Below, in pieces: positions 6,961-14,835 of a stretch of 45,024 nucleotides of DNA. The stretch is from Planctomycetota bacterium. Lineage in GTDB: Bacteria; Planctomycetota; SZUA-567. The stretch lies in assembly GCA_031261425.1 (NCBI GenBank), contig JAISJR010000069.1:1-45024 (forward strand). Reading direction: 5' to 3'. The translations under genes and the position numbers were made by a program. The notes below the pieces were generated by a model that saw only the letters and a program-made list of their open reading frames with translations, was not told where the DNA came from and did no database searches. The stretch's first letter is position 1. Every line of letters starts with the position of its first letter.

Positions 6961-7543
6961 GGAATTGCAAATTAGAAATTACGAATTACGGTTCCGCGTT
7001 AGCGTTTTTCACGCCCGACCAATTTCCGCAAGCCGAAACTCGCCATCAAGCGTTTGGGGTTCACGTCGAGGCGTCCTTCGTCGGGATAAATGACGAGGTG
7101 CATTTCTTCCATCGGTATCGCGCCGAGCCGGACTTCGTCGGTGTCGGGAATAACCACCGCGTCGCAAATTGATTCGCGATTTTTGAAACGCACTTTGACC
7201 GGACCGACCACATCACAGGCGACCTCGCGATTATCCGCTGTCCCGAAAAATTCCTCGCGCTGTTTTGCCAAGCAAAGTTGCGCTTGTTCTTTCGGCGTAA
7301 TCGCCAACAACGTCGAGCCGGAATCGACTAACGAGCGCACCGTCGTTCGCCGGACTTCGCTTTCGCCAATACGTCCTTTTTGGGCGTCAACCTCATCGCT
7401 GTAATTGGACAGAGAGATTTCCGCATAGACGTGTCCCATTTTTTTCTCCTGTATTTATTTTTCTGGATAAACCGTATTATACGCGCGACCGCAAAAAAAA
7501 TAAATCCGCCCGCGGTCGCACCGGCATCGAAAAAAACGCGGGG
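6927..7543. repeat. 25-bp direct repeat flanking the aspartic protease gene
   Basis: The 25 bases at 6927-6951, inside the CNNM gene end (starting caccggcatcg and ending aacgcgggg), recur without mismatch at 7519-7543 in non-coding DNA. The spacing is 592 bases. The segment between holds the leftward aspartic-protease gene and three AT-rich 7-bp units (aaattag, aaattac, gaattac). This looks like insertion of a cassette with duplication of the gene tail, or a small tandem duplication. Confidence 0.75.
6999..7439 (-). CDS. Clan AA (retropepsin-like) aspartic protease
   Basis: The 146-residue protein matches the bacterial retropepsin-like family: N-terminal MGHVYAEISLSNYSD, active-site loop LVDSGSTLLAI, central VVGPVKVRFKNRES, and C-terminal VRLGAIPMEEMHLVIYPDEG then NPKRL. 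The catalytic triplet is Asp-Ser-Gly rather than the more usual Asp-Thr-Gly, a variant also found in active aspartic proteases. One domain per chain implies a homodimer. The start follows aggaga. It has no obvious partner gene and sits inverted relative to its neighbours between two direct repeats, so it may be mobile. Substrates are unknown. Confidence 0.75.
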   Translation of the reverse strand: MGHVYAEISLSNYSDEVDAQKGRIGESEVRRTTVRSLVDSGSTLLAITPKEQAQLCLAKQREEFFGTADNREVACDVVGPVKVRFKNRESICDAVVIPDTDEVRLGAIPMEEMHLVIYPDEGRLDVNPKRLMASFGLRKLVGREKR

Positions 7544-7648
7544 GAATGAGGGGGGATACTTCTATCGCACACTAAAAAAGTCATAAGTATTTCACGTTAT
7601 GCGCCACTTTAATATTTGAAAACATTTGAATAAGAGGGAGGATTGCAA

Positions 7649-8368
7649 ATGTCATACATTGAAAACGAACAGGAATTTCGTCTCTTTATGGATTCGAAAG
7701 GTTTAGCAACTGGTTCTCAGGAAAACTATATTTGTTGGCTTAGATATCTTTCAAACAATGGGATAAACATTGATTCGAATTTAGAGAGTAATGATTTTAT
7801 ATTGCGAAAATTACGAGCATCGCCAGACAAAAGGGTCGGATATAACAGCGAAAAGGATTACAGTAATTTCGGTTCTGCGTTAAATAAATACAGAGAATTT
7901 ATGGATTGTTCCAGTGTGTCGTTGCTTGAAGATATTGGATTGAGAAAAGACGCAAATGAAAAAAACGTAAATATAACGGAAAGAGATGAGTTGATAAAAG
8001 CAAGAATAGGTCAGGGGCTATTTAGAAAAAAATTAATCAAACTTTGGCAAAGTTGTGCTGTAACCGGATTCCCTAAACCAGAATTTCTCATTGCATCGCA
8101 TATTTTACCTTGGAGAAAATCTAGTAATAATGAAAGGTTAAACGAGTATAATGGGTTGTTACTGCAACCTAATTTTGATATTTATTTTGACAAGGGATAT
8201 ATCTCTTTCGATGACAACGGAAATATCATATTGTCAAAAAAAATAGAAGAAAAAACATTTAATAAAATGGGGGTATTCGCAGACAATAAACTTACAAAAG
8301 TTTTTGAAGAGAACAAACCTTTTTTACGAAGGCACAAAGAAATGTTCAAGGATATATTGAGCGACTGA
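7649..8368 (+). CDS. HNH endonuclease (HNH_2 type), AT-rich
   Basis: From the ATG at 7649, after agggagga, the protein has 239 residues. The C-terminal half has the HNH_2 pattern: KLIKLWQSCAVTGF, then LIASHILPWRKS (HIxPW), then NEYNGLLLQPNFDIYFDKGY (NGL...D..FDxG). The N-terminal 90 residues (GSQENYICWLRYLSN) resemble a recombinase-type SAM-like or DNA-binding helical domain. Its base composition is far more AT-rich than the neighbours, indicating recent transfer. HNH_2 proteins occur as restriction endonucleases, but no methyltransferase is next to it. A stand-alone restriction or defence nuclease is likely. Confidence 0.75.
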   Translation: MSYIENEQEFRLFMDSKGLATGSQENYICWLRYLSNNGINIDSNLESNDFILRKLRASPDKRVGYNSEKDYSNFGSALNKYREFMDCSSVSLLEDIGLRKDANEKNVNITERDELIKARIGQGLFRKKLIKLWQSCAVTGFPKPEFLIASHILPWRKSSNNERLNEYNGLLLQPNFDIYFDKGYISFDDNGNIILSKKIEEKTFNKMGVFADNKLTKVFEENKPFLRRHKEMFKDILSD

Positions 8369-8404
8369 TACGGTTCGCACATCGTCGCTTTGTAGGGTAT
8401 TTTT

Positions 8405-9556
8405 CTAATACAGCGAGAATTTCAGCAGTCGGCAGTCGATTTGCGCGTTGAAAAATTCAAAACGGCGCTCGGCGTGTAAGCCGATTTTCTTGGCTAATTC
8501 TTTGTTGCCGGTGAAAACGTAAGCCGTGTTGCCCTTGCATTTTTGTTTCAGCCAGTCGCCGATGCTTTTGTAGAGCGCGGCATTCGCCCCCATTCGCTCG
8601 TCGTAGGGCGGGTTCACAATAATTATGCCGCCCTCGCCGCCGCTTTCGCCAATATATGGCGTTTCGCGAAAGTCGCCGGTGTAAAACTTGAGCAAGCCGT
8701 CCACGCCCGCCGTTTTCGCGTTTTGTCGCGCGGCGCGGACGGCTTCTTCGTCAATATCGCCCAAAATTATCGGCGCGACCGCCCCGCCGGTTTTCGCTTT
8801 CGCCAAATCTTTGCGCCACTGCCGATAATCGTCCGGCGAAAAATTTTTCAAATGCTTAAAGCCGTAATTGTCGCGCAACAAGCCGGGCGCGGCGCGCCGC
8901 GCGATTAGCGCCGCTTCAATGGCGAGCGCCCCGCTTCCGCCCATCGGAATAATCAACGGTTGCGAGCCGTCATAACCGGTCGCGGTAACGATTGCCGCCG
9001 CCAGCGTTTCGCGCACCGGCGCCCGTCCGGGGATTTTGCGATAACCGCGGTCGGACAATTTTTGCCCCGCGGCGTTGATAAAAATCCACGCTTGGTCGTC
9101 CTGCCAATTCAAATGAACGACCGCGCCGTTTTTCTCGCCGTTGGAATTGGGACGCCGCCCGTGCGCCTGCCGCAAGCGGTCAACAATCGCGTCCTTTAAT
9201 TTCAGCGTCGGATAGCGGGTGTCGGTGATGGAGTCGTTTTGAACGCGGCTGGTCAGCGTGATTTCGACATCCGGCAACAGCGCGTCTTCCCACGGATATT
9301 TCGCCGCCGCGCGGTAAAGTTCGTCCGCGTTATTCGCCCGAAAATTCAGCACTTGATACAGGAATGAATACGCGACGCGCGACTGCAAACACAGGCGGGC
9401 GCAGTCGCTCAGCGTCGCGGCAATTTCCACGCCGGTCTTATGCTCGCGGCGCGGCGGAAAACCGCGCGCGGTCAACTCCGCCGCCAAATAAGGCGCCAGC
9501 CCGCGCTCGCAGGTCGCCTGCACGGTGGCGGCGGTGGTGAAAAGATTCGCGGACAT
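8405..9556 (-). CDS. THUMP-type 23S rRNA guanine-N2 methyltransferase (RlmL N-domain/YpsC-like)
   Basis: The 383-residue protein has an N-terminal ferredoxin-like/THUMP region (about 1-165) and a C-terminal Rossmann methyltransferase. The methyltransferase motif NPPYDERMG is the catalytic N-P-P-Y block of the RlmL/RlmK/YpsC family. LGDIDEEAVRAARQNAKTAG binds the methyl donor. The family's usual DPMCGSGT motif is changed to IPMGGSGALAIEAALI, losing the aspartate and cysteine. The ATG at 9556 is used because the upstream TTG at 9565 lies in repeat DNA. No good ribosome site is visible. Modification of 23S rRNA is inferred from the family. Confidence 0.8.
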   Translation of the reverse strand: MSANLFTTAATVQATCERGLAPYLAAELTARGFPPRREHKTGVEIAATLSDCARLCLQSRVAYSFLYQVLNFRANNADELYRAAAKYPWEDALLPDVEITLTSRVQNDSITDTRYPTLKLKDAIVDRLRQAHGRRPNSNGEKNGAVVHLNWQDDQAWIFINAAGQKLSDRGYRKIPGRAPVRETLAAAIVTATGYDGSQPLIIPMGGSGALAIEAALIARRAAPGLLRDNYGFKHLKNFSPDDYRQWRKDLAKAKTGGAVAPIILGDIDEEAVRAARQNAKTAGVDGLLKFYTGDFRETPYIGESGGEGGIIIVNPPYDERMGANAALYKSIGDWLKQKCKGNTAYVFTGNKELAKKIGLHAERRFEFFNAQIDCRLLKFSLY

Positions 9557-9562
9557 TTTTTT

Positions 9563-9652
9563 CAATTAAGAATTAACAATTATTAGTTTAATCCGTGGAT
9601 AAGTTCTTTCTTTTAACGGTTGTCGGTATGGTCAATTGTTAATTGTTAATTG
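9563..9652. repeat. Heptamer arrays around a core, TTAATTG family
   Basis: At 9563-9585 there are units of the aattaac type, and at 9632-9652 the complementary ttaattg type, separated by about 46 bases. The right array forms the last codons and the stop of the oxidoreductase gene. The left array reaches the start of the methyltransferase gene. Confidence 0.7.
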
Positions 9653-10654
9653 GCTTTTTATCCGCGCCAGTTCGCTTTCCGCTTCGGCGACGAGGTCGGC
9701 GAAAACTTGCGCCATCGGTTTAATCGCGTCCATCAAGCCGACGCTTTGTCCCGCCATCACGCTCCCGTTTTCGACATCGCCGTCCTGCACCGCCCGCCGC
9801 AGACCGCCGAGCCAGAAATTTTCGACCAATAAAATGCCCTCGGTGCGCGTGATTTCGCCGCGCCCGATTTTGGCGATGAGGTCGATTTGCAGTTTGGCGA
9901 ATTCTTCGCCCGCTTTGTTGCGCAACGCCCGCACCGAAACCACCGGCAACGTCGGGTCCACCTGCGTGTTCGCCACCGCGTCTTTCGCTCCCGCGCGGAC
10001 AAACGCCTCTTTCATTTTGGCGTGGACTTGACACTCTTCGGTCATCACAAAGCGCGTCCCCATTTGCACGCCCGCCGCGCCCATCAACAACAAATGCGCC
10101 ACCATTTCGCCGCGCCCGACGCCGCCGGCGACGAAGACGTTGGTTTTATCGCGGAATTTATACAGCACGTCCTGCAACAGCACCAACGTCGAAACCGGTC
10201 CGATATGTCCGCCGGATTCGCGCCCCTCGACAATCAGCGCGTCGGCGCCGAATTTCAGCATCCGGTTGGCGAGCGCTTCCGTCGCGGCGAACGCCATCAC
10301 TTTTTTGCCGAGGTCTTTCATTCTGGCGATTTCTTCTTTCGCCGGAATCGTGCCGGCGAAAACGACGAACGGCACGCTTGATTTCGCCGCCAATTCGATG
10401 TGTTCTTTGTAGCGCGGCGCGATGGTGATGAGGTTGACGGCGAACGGCGTTTTACATTTCTCGCAGGTCGCGAGGTCTTTTTCGAGCGCTTCCGGCGGCA
10501 TATTCCCGCCCGCCAAAACGCCGAACCCGCCGGCGTTGCCGACCGCTTCGACCAAGACCGGCGTGCTGACCCAACTCATCGCGCCGGAAATCAGCGGATA
10601 TTTCACGCCCAGAAAGTCCTGCCCCTTTTTCCATAATTGGTCTAATTGCGTCAT
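9632..10654 (-). CDS. FMN-dependent nitronate monooxygenase / FabK-like reductase
   Basis: This 340-residue TIM-barrel flavoprotein belongs to the 2-nitropropane dioxygenase family. LGVKYPLISGAMSWVSTPVL is the N-terminal FMN site, and FGADALIVEGRESGGHIG contains the conserved E-xx-GGH block with the catalytic-site histidine. VFVAGGVGRG and GAAGVQMGTRFVMTEEC are the phosphate-binding loops. FabK enoyl-ACP reductases share these motifs. No fatty-acid genes are next to it, so the exact reaction is undecided. The start follows aaggag. The C-terminal residues QLTINN and the stop codon are encoded by a TTAATTG heptamer array. Confidence 0.8.
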   Translation of the reverse strand: MTQLDQLWKKGQDFLGVKYPLISGAMSWVSTPVLVEAVGNAGGFGVLAGGNMPPEALEKDLATCEKCKTPFAVNLITIAPRYKEHIELAAKSSVPFVVFAGTIPAKEEIARMKDLGKKVMAFAATEALANRMLKFGADALIVEGRESGGHIGPVSTLVLLQDVLYKFRDKTNVFVAGGVGRGEMVAHLLLMGAAGVQMGTRFVMTEECQVHAKMKEAFVRAGAKDAVANTQVDPTLPVVSVRALRNKAGEEFAKLQIDLIAKIGRGEITRTEGILLVENFWLGGLRRAVQDGDVENGSVMAGQSVGLMDAIKPMAQVFADLVAEAESELARIKSQLTINN

Positions 10655-10673
10655 TGGCGTTTCTCCTTTTTAA

Positions 10674-10914
10674 GTGAGTGGTGAGTTGGCAGTGGTCAGT
10701 GAACAGTGGGCAGTGGGCAGTTAGCAGTGGACAGTTAGCAGTGGGCAGTGGGCAGATTTTTAATTACTCCCGCGTGTTATGCGGTCAACCCCATTCGCAA
10801 GGTTGGCGATTAAGAGCGCCGCGTAACCCGAGTTTCGTAATTTTTAATTCGTAATTCGTAATTGTTTTTAATCACTGCCAACTGCCAACTGCTCACTGTC
10901 CACTCAACTCTCAA
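10674..10914. repeat. Heptamer arrays around a core, CAGTGGG family
   Basis: About twelve 7-bp units (such as cagtggg, cagttag, cagtgaa) run from 10674 to 10755. After a core come taattcg units (10838-10866) and the inverse family (cactgcc, aactgct) at 10871-10914. The core contains cgtgttatgcggtcaacc, nearly repeated at 31613. The right array supplies the final codons and stop of the arginine decarboxylase gene. No gene or promoter was seen in the 249-base gap. Confidence 0.8.
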
Positions 10915-12844
10915 TTTTCTGCAAATACGTTTCGCCGTCGATGAATTCGTCCGCCATTCGCATAATGCCGGTCGCGATTTCGGCGGTGATTAAATTTTGC
11001 GACAGCGCCCGCTCGACCTGTTCGCGGATTTTCCGCAACACTTCCGCGCCGCCGTATTCCACCGACTCCAACACATAGCGAATGTCGTCGCCCGCAATCG
11101 TGCGGTCAATCAAGTAGCCCTGCGCCCGCGACGACACGTGCACAATCGTCGTGCCGCCGAATAAATTGTGCAGGTCGCCCAAAATTTCCTGATAGGCGCC
11201 GACGAAAAAAATCCCCAATTCGTAATTTTCATTTTTACGCAACGGGTGAAGCGGCAGAGTGTTTTTCACGTCGTGCAGGTCAACGAAACGGTCAATCACG
11301 CCGTCGGAGTCGCAAGTCATATCCGCGAGAATCGCCTGCACTTCCGGCTTTTCGTTCAGCCGTTGCAACGGCATTATCGGGAACAATTGTTTGACCGCCC
11401 AGTGGTCCGGCACCGATTGAAAAATCGAAAAATTGCAATAATAAATCGTCGCGGCGAGCGCGTTCAATCCTTCCAAATCGTCGGGCAAATAGTCGAGTTT
11501 CGTCGCGTATTTCGCGATGCGCCGGCAAATCGCCCAGAAAAAATCCTCGACTTTGGCGCGGTTTTCCAACGACAAATGGCGCAAACTGAACAGCGTCAGC
11601 GCCTCTTTGCGCGCCTCTTGCGCGTCGTGATACACCTCTTGGAAATTTTTCGGATTGAGCCAAGCGTAGGCGTCGGCGATGCGTTTTAGCACTTCCGGCG
11701 GATTTTTCGGCACCGGCGGCACGACCAACTCGTTGCCGCCCGACGCCACCGCCTCGACGACGAGTAACGAATGATGCGCCGTCATCGCGCGTCCGCATTC
11801 GGTAACGATATGCGGATGCGGCAGACCGGCGTCGCTACAAACGTCGAAAATCGTTTCCACCACGTCGGCGGCATATTCTTGTAAGTTGTAATTGCGCGAC
11901 GACGCGAAATTGGTGTGCGACCCGTCGTAATCGACCGCCAAGCCGCCGCCCACGTCGAGGTATTTTATCGGCGCGCCGAGTTGGCGGATTTCGGCAAAAA
12001 AAGCGGTCGCTTCGCGGAGCGCGGTCTTGATTCTTTGGATGTCGGTTATCTGACTGCCGATGTGAAAATGCAAGAATTGCAAACATTCCAGCATTTTGTG
12101 CCGCTTTAAGAATTTGACGACGCCGACCATTTGCGCCGCCGTCAAGCCGAATTTGCTGAGCGCCCCGCCGGAACTTTCCCACATTCCGCGCCCGCGGCTG
12201 GCGAGTTTCATCCGCATCCCAATCAGCGGCGACACTTTCATTTTTTTCGCCAAGTCAACGATGAGCGGCAACTCGTCGTAGCGCTCAATCACCAAAATAA
12301 TTTCCTGTCCCATCTGGCGGGCGCGCAACGCCAATTCGACGTAGGCGCGGTCTTTGAAACCGTTGCAAACAATCAGCGCGTTCGGGTTGTTTTGGTGGGC
12401 AATCGCCAGCATCAATTCCGGCTTACTGCCGGCTTCAAGTCCGAAGTTGAATTGCCGCCCGAAATCGACGATGTCTTCGAGAATGTGGCGGTGCTGGTTG
12501 ACTTTAATCGGATAAACGCCTTTCAATTCGCCCTTATATTCGGTGGCGGCGATGGCTTTGGCGAACGCGCCGGAGATTTCTTCGAGGCGTTTGCGCAAAA
12601 TGTCGGTGAAGCGAATCAGCACCGGCGGGCGCAAGCCGCGCGCGCGAATCTCCTTCATCAAGTCCTTCAAATTGATTTCGGGATGTCCGTCGTAACCGGC
12701 GAGACAGGCGATGCCGTTGTCGTTGATGGAAAAGAGATTTTGTCCCCAGTTGTTGATGCCGTAAAGTTCCGCCGCGTCGGCGACGCCCCAGCGTTCGAGC
12801 GCGTCCTCGTCGGTCTTATGACTTAAGCGTTGGCGTTTTTCCAC
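10904..12844 (-). CDS. speA: Biosynthetic arginine decarboxylase
   Basis: The 646-residue enzyme is a PLP-dependent fold-III decarboxylase of normal length that converts arginine to agmatine for polyamine synthesis. GVYPIKVNQHRHI carries the PLP lysine (about residue 114). LHFHIGSQITDI and KYLDVGGGLAVDYDG form the phosphate-binding region, and VTECGRAMTAHHSLLV is the conserved E-x-GR block. The start is GTG, preceded by aaggggaaaaccg. No agmatinase gene is adjacent. The last codons (KIES, stop) come from a GAGAGTT-like heptamer unit. Confidence 0.93.
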   Translation of the reverse strand: MEKRQRLSHKTDEDALERWGVADAAELYGINNWGQNLFSINDNGIACLAGYDGHPEINLKDLMKEIRARGLRPPVLIRFTDILRKRLEEISGAFAKAIAATEYKGELKGVYPIKVNQHRHILEDIVDFGRQFNFGLEAGSKPELMLAIAHQNNPNALIVCNGFKDRAYVELALRARQMGQEIILVIERYDELPLIVDLAKKMKVSPLIGMRMKLASRGRGMWESSGGALSKFGLTAAQMVGVVKFLKRHKMLECLQFLHFHIGSQITDIQRIKTALREATAFFAEIRQLGAPIKYLDVGGGLAVDYDGSHTNFASSRNYNLQEYAADVVETIFDVCSDAGLPHPHIVTECGRAMTAHHSLLVVEAVASGGNELVVPPVPKNPPEVLKRIADAYAWLNPKNFQEVYHDAQEARKEALTLFSLRHLSLENRAKVEDFFWAICRRIAKYATKLDYLPDDLEGLNALAATIYYCNFSIFQSVPDHWAVKQLFPIMPLQRLNEKPEVQAILADMTCDSDGVIDRFVDLHDVKNTLPLHPLRKNENYELGIFFVGAYQEILGDLHNLFGGTTIVHVSSRAQGYLIDRTIAGDDIRYVLESVEYGGAEVLRKIREQVERALSQNLITAEIATGIMRMADEFIDGETYLQKIES

Positions 12845-12910
12845 CGGTTTTCCCCTTAAAATCTAAAATTTGCGTGTCGCGTAAATTTCGGCATTTCGCG
12901 GACGGACGCA

Positions 12911-12987
12911 AGGGGCGGTGGGCGGTGAACGATTACGGATACTGTATGTATGAATAAAACTCCATCGCCACTCGCCGCCCACTCCGT
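12911..12987. repeat. Degenerate heptamer element between speA and SDR gene
   Basis: The pattern ggtgggcggtgaac ... aaaactccatcgccactc ... cgcccactcc shows 7-base periodicity and inverted ends around an aactcc core, like the other elements but eroded. It fills the gap up to the SDR stop codon. Confidence 0.45.
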
Positions 12988-13779
12988 TTAGTCGATGTTG
13001 CGTCCGCGCAAACCGATAGACAGCAATCTCGGCGCCCAGCGTTTGGCGAACACGGCGAATTTTTCGAGACCGCCGACTAAAATTTCTTCGCGGTCGCGCG
13101 CCACGCCGTCCACGATAATTTTCGCGCATTTTTCCGGCGCCATTCCGCCGGCTTGTCCGCGGTCGAGCGCGCCGTGCGCGGCGCCGTTTTCGTCTTTGGC
13201 GTTTTGCGAAATCGCCGTGCGAATGTAGCCCGGCGTTACCAACGTAACCCGAATCCCGTTCGCCCATTCTTCCGCGCGCAAGGCGTCGAAATAACCGTGC
13301 AAAGCGTGCTTGCTCGCCGCGTAGGAACTGCGTCCCGCCGCGCCGAATTTTCCCATTAAACTCGTTACCACCACGATACGCCCGCCGCCTTGGGCGCGCA
13401 TTTTCGGCAACAATTCTTTCGTCAACGCCACCGGTCCGAAAAAATTCGTTTCCATTATTTCGCGCGTCGTCGCCAGCGGTGTGGCGGCGGCGGCGGAACG
13501 CTGACTGACGCCGGCGTTGTGCGCCATAATGTCAATTCGCCCGAAAAGCGACCACGTTCGCTCGACCATCGCCGGCGCCGCGAGCGTTTGCGCCACGTCC
13601 AACGGTAAAATTTTGGCGTCTTGCCACTCTCCGGCGATTTGCGTCAACGCCGCCTCCCGCCGCGCCGAAAGAATTACTTTCGCGCCGCGCGCGCGCCATT
13701 CCCGCGCCAACGCTTCGCCGATGCCCGACGACGCGCCGGTAATCCAAACGACTTTGCCGGTGAAATTTTGGGTGGTCAT
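12988..13779 (-). CDS. Short-chain dehydrogenase/reductase
   Basis: From the ATG at 13779 the enzyme has 263 residues; an in-frame TTG at 13797 is possible but lies in repeat DNA. It is a classical SDR: nucleotide site VVWITGASSGIGEALA, NAG at the end of beta 4, catalytic serine in VVVTSLMGKFG, and the YAASK Tyr-Lys pair. LVTPGYIRTAIS is the PG motif after the active site. The ribosome site is aaagg. Substrate unknown; members with this YAASKHALHGYFDALR pattern are often DltE/DHRS7-like. Confidence 0.85.
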   Translation of the reverse strand: MTTQNFTGKVVWITGASSGIGEALAREWRARGAKVILSARREAALTQIAGEWQDAKILPLDVAQTLAAPAMVERTWSLFGRIDIMAHNAGVSQRSAAAATPLATTREIMETNFFGPVALTKELLPKMRAQGGGRIVVVTSLMGKFGAAGRSSYAASKHALHGYFDALRAEEWANGIRVTLVTPGYIRTAISQNAKDENGAAHGALDRGQAGGMAPEKCAKIIVDGVARDREEILVGGLEKFAVFAKRWAPRLLSIGLRGRNID

Positions 13780-13796
13780 AACGGTCGCGCCTTTCA

Positions 13797-13891
13797 ATTA
13801 ACAATTAAAAATTAAAAATGGTGGAGTTTTATTTTCAAGTTCGCTTCACGTATTTTCGACGATTATTCCTCAATTTTTAATTGGTAATTGC
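13797..13891. repeat. Heptamer arrays around a GGAGTTT core
   Basis: aattaac/aattaaa units (13797-13826) and ttaattg-type units (13872-13891) bracket a core (gtggagttttattttcaag, then ttcgctt). The core resembles, in the other orientation, those at 34459-34508 and 43703-43731. Confidence 0.7.
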
Positions 13892-14126
13892 CGTAAGTTG
13901 ACTTTGTCGCGCTTTATTATACCATTCTGCGCTTCGTTGATTAGACAAGTAATTTTTCTCCGGTGATTGACGGTGGCGCGCGCGAATGTCGCTTCTTAGC
14001 GACGACCGACGGCGCAACGGTGCATCGGAAACCCGCCGCGGTTTGCCTCGCCGCCTCGTTTCCTCCGCGCCCGCCTCGTCTAAATTTTGCTCATTTTCAC
14101 CCCTGACGATAAGGAGGATTAGTTCT
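13892..14126 (+). promoter_or_regulatory. Probable promoter and long leader of rpsO
   Basis: A possible promoter is TTGACT at 13898, then 16 bases, then TACCAT. It would give a leader of about 200 bases before the strong ribosome site aaggagg at 14111. The leader contains complementary GC-rich segments but no riboswitch I recognise. RpsO often regulates its own translation through its leader; nothing here proves that. Confidence 0.35.
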
Positions 14127-14402
14127 ATGGTTATGTCGAAAGAAAACAAAACGGAGATTATGCAAAAGTTTGCGCGCGGCGCCAACGACACCGGCTCGCC
14201 GGAAGTGCAAATCGCCGTGTTGGGACAACGCATTCGCGACCTCACCGAACACCTGCGCGACCACCCGAAAGACCACCACTCGCGTCGCGGTTTGCTCGGA
14301 ATGGTTAATCAACGCAATCGCCTGCTGAAATATCTCCGCAACGTCAGCCACGAACGTTACGCCGCGCTCGTCGCCGAATTGCAACTCCGCGCCAAGGCGT
14401 AA
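14127..14402 (+). CDS. rpsO: 30S ribosomal protein S15
   Basis: The 91-residue protein has the complete S15 pattern: [20 protein letters not shown], then [19 protein letters not shown], then RNRLLKYL. S15 binds the central domain of 16S rRNA. The ATG at 14127 is chosen because aaggagg ends nine bases before it; a second ATG six bases on would give 89 residues. Two tiny membrane-protein genes separate it from pnp, where rpsO and pnp are usually direct neighbours. Confidence 0.95.
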   Translation: MVMSKENKTEIMQKFARGANDTGSPEVQIAVLGQRIRDLTEHLRDHPKDHHSRRGLLGMVNQRNRLLKYLRNVSHERYAALVAELQLRAKA

Positions 14403-14405
14403 GCC

Positions 14406-14657
14406 ATGAATAAAATATCTGAATTATGGCTCGCATATTGGCGCGACCAGACCGACCGCCTAATAAAACGCATCGGCTCGTGGCGCATATACGTCGATAT
14501 TGCCGAAGTAAAACGGTTGTTTTCCGGCTGGCTTGAAAAAATTAGCGTCGGCGCCGTAATTGCGGCAATTTTTCAAGGTCAGACCTCTGGGCTAATCGTG
14601 GCGGTTATTTCTATATTGTTGGCGTTCGCTCTTATTTTGCGAAAGGAGAGAAAGTAA
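14406..14657 (+). CDS. Small membrane protein with GWLEKISVG motif, copy 1
   Basis: The 83-residue protein has a charged N-terminal half and, from residue 40, GWLEKISVGAVIAAIFQG followed by a hydrophobic helix and a basic end (LILRKERK). The protein at 33601 shares GWLEKISVG, then one or two hydrophobic stretches with F-x-G. Both are followed by a 39-46-residue single-TM protein gene. It starts three bases after rpsO, and its stop overlaps the next ATG (TAATG). I recognise no characterised family. Likely an inner-membrane protein co-transcribed with rpsO and pnp. Confidence 0.7.
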   Translation: MNKISELWLAYWRDQTDRLIKRIGSWRIYVDIAEVKRLFSGWLEKISVGAVIAAIFQGQTSGLIVAVISILLAFALILRKERK

Positions 14658-14776
14658 TGGATATTTGGTATCAAGTGTTAATCCTGATTTTCGCGGTTTT
14701 CACCGGCGGGCTACTGTTTATTCGCTGGGTAGAAAAAGGACAAGAAGAAGCCAAGCAAGACGCCAAAGCCGAGTAA
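14657..14776 (+). CDS. Tiny single-TM protein (39 aa) coupled to the preceding gene
   Basis: MDIWYQVLILIFAVFTGGLL begins a transmembrane helix that occupies about residues 5-24. A basic/acidic tail ends KQDAKAE. The ATG overlaps the upstream stop and follows gaaaggagag, a strong ribosome site, which argues that it is translated. The same two-gene order occurs at 33601-33961. N-outside/C-inside topology is likely from the charged tail. Function unknown. Confidence 0.65.
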   Translation: MDIWYQVLILIFAVFTGGLLFIRWVEKGQEEAKQDAKAE

Positions 14777-14835
14777 CCGTTGCGTGAATTTAATTTAACT
14801 AACAAAAAACTTTTTTGAGGAAAGCGAGTGAAATT

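Noticed and set aside
10674-10755. CAGTGGG array as a CRISPR or coding repeat
   Set aside because: Units are 7 bp with no spacers and no open frame in the region; it is a simple tandem array.
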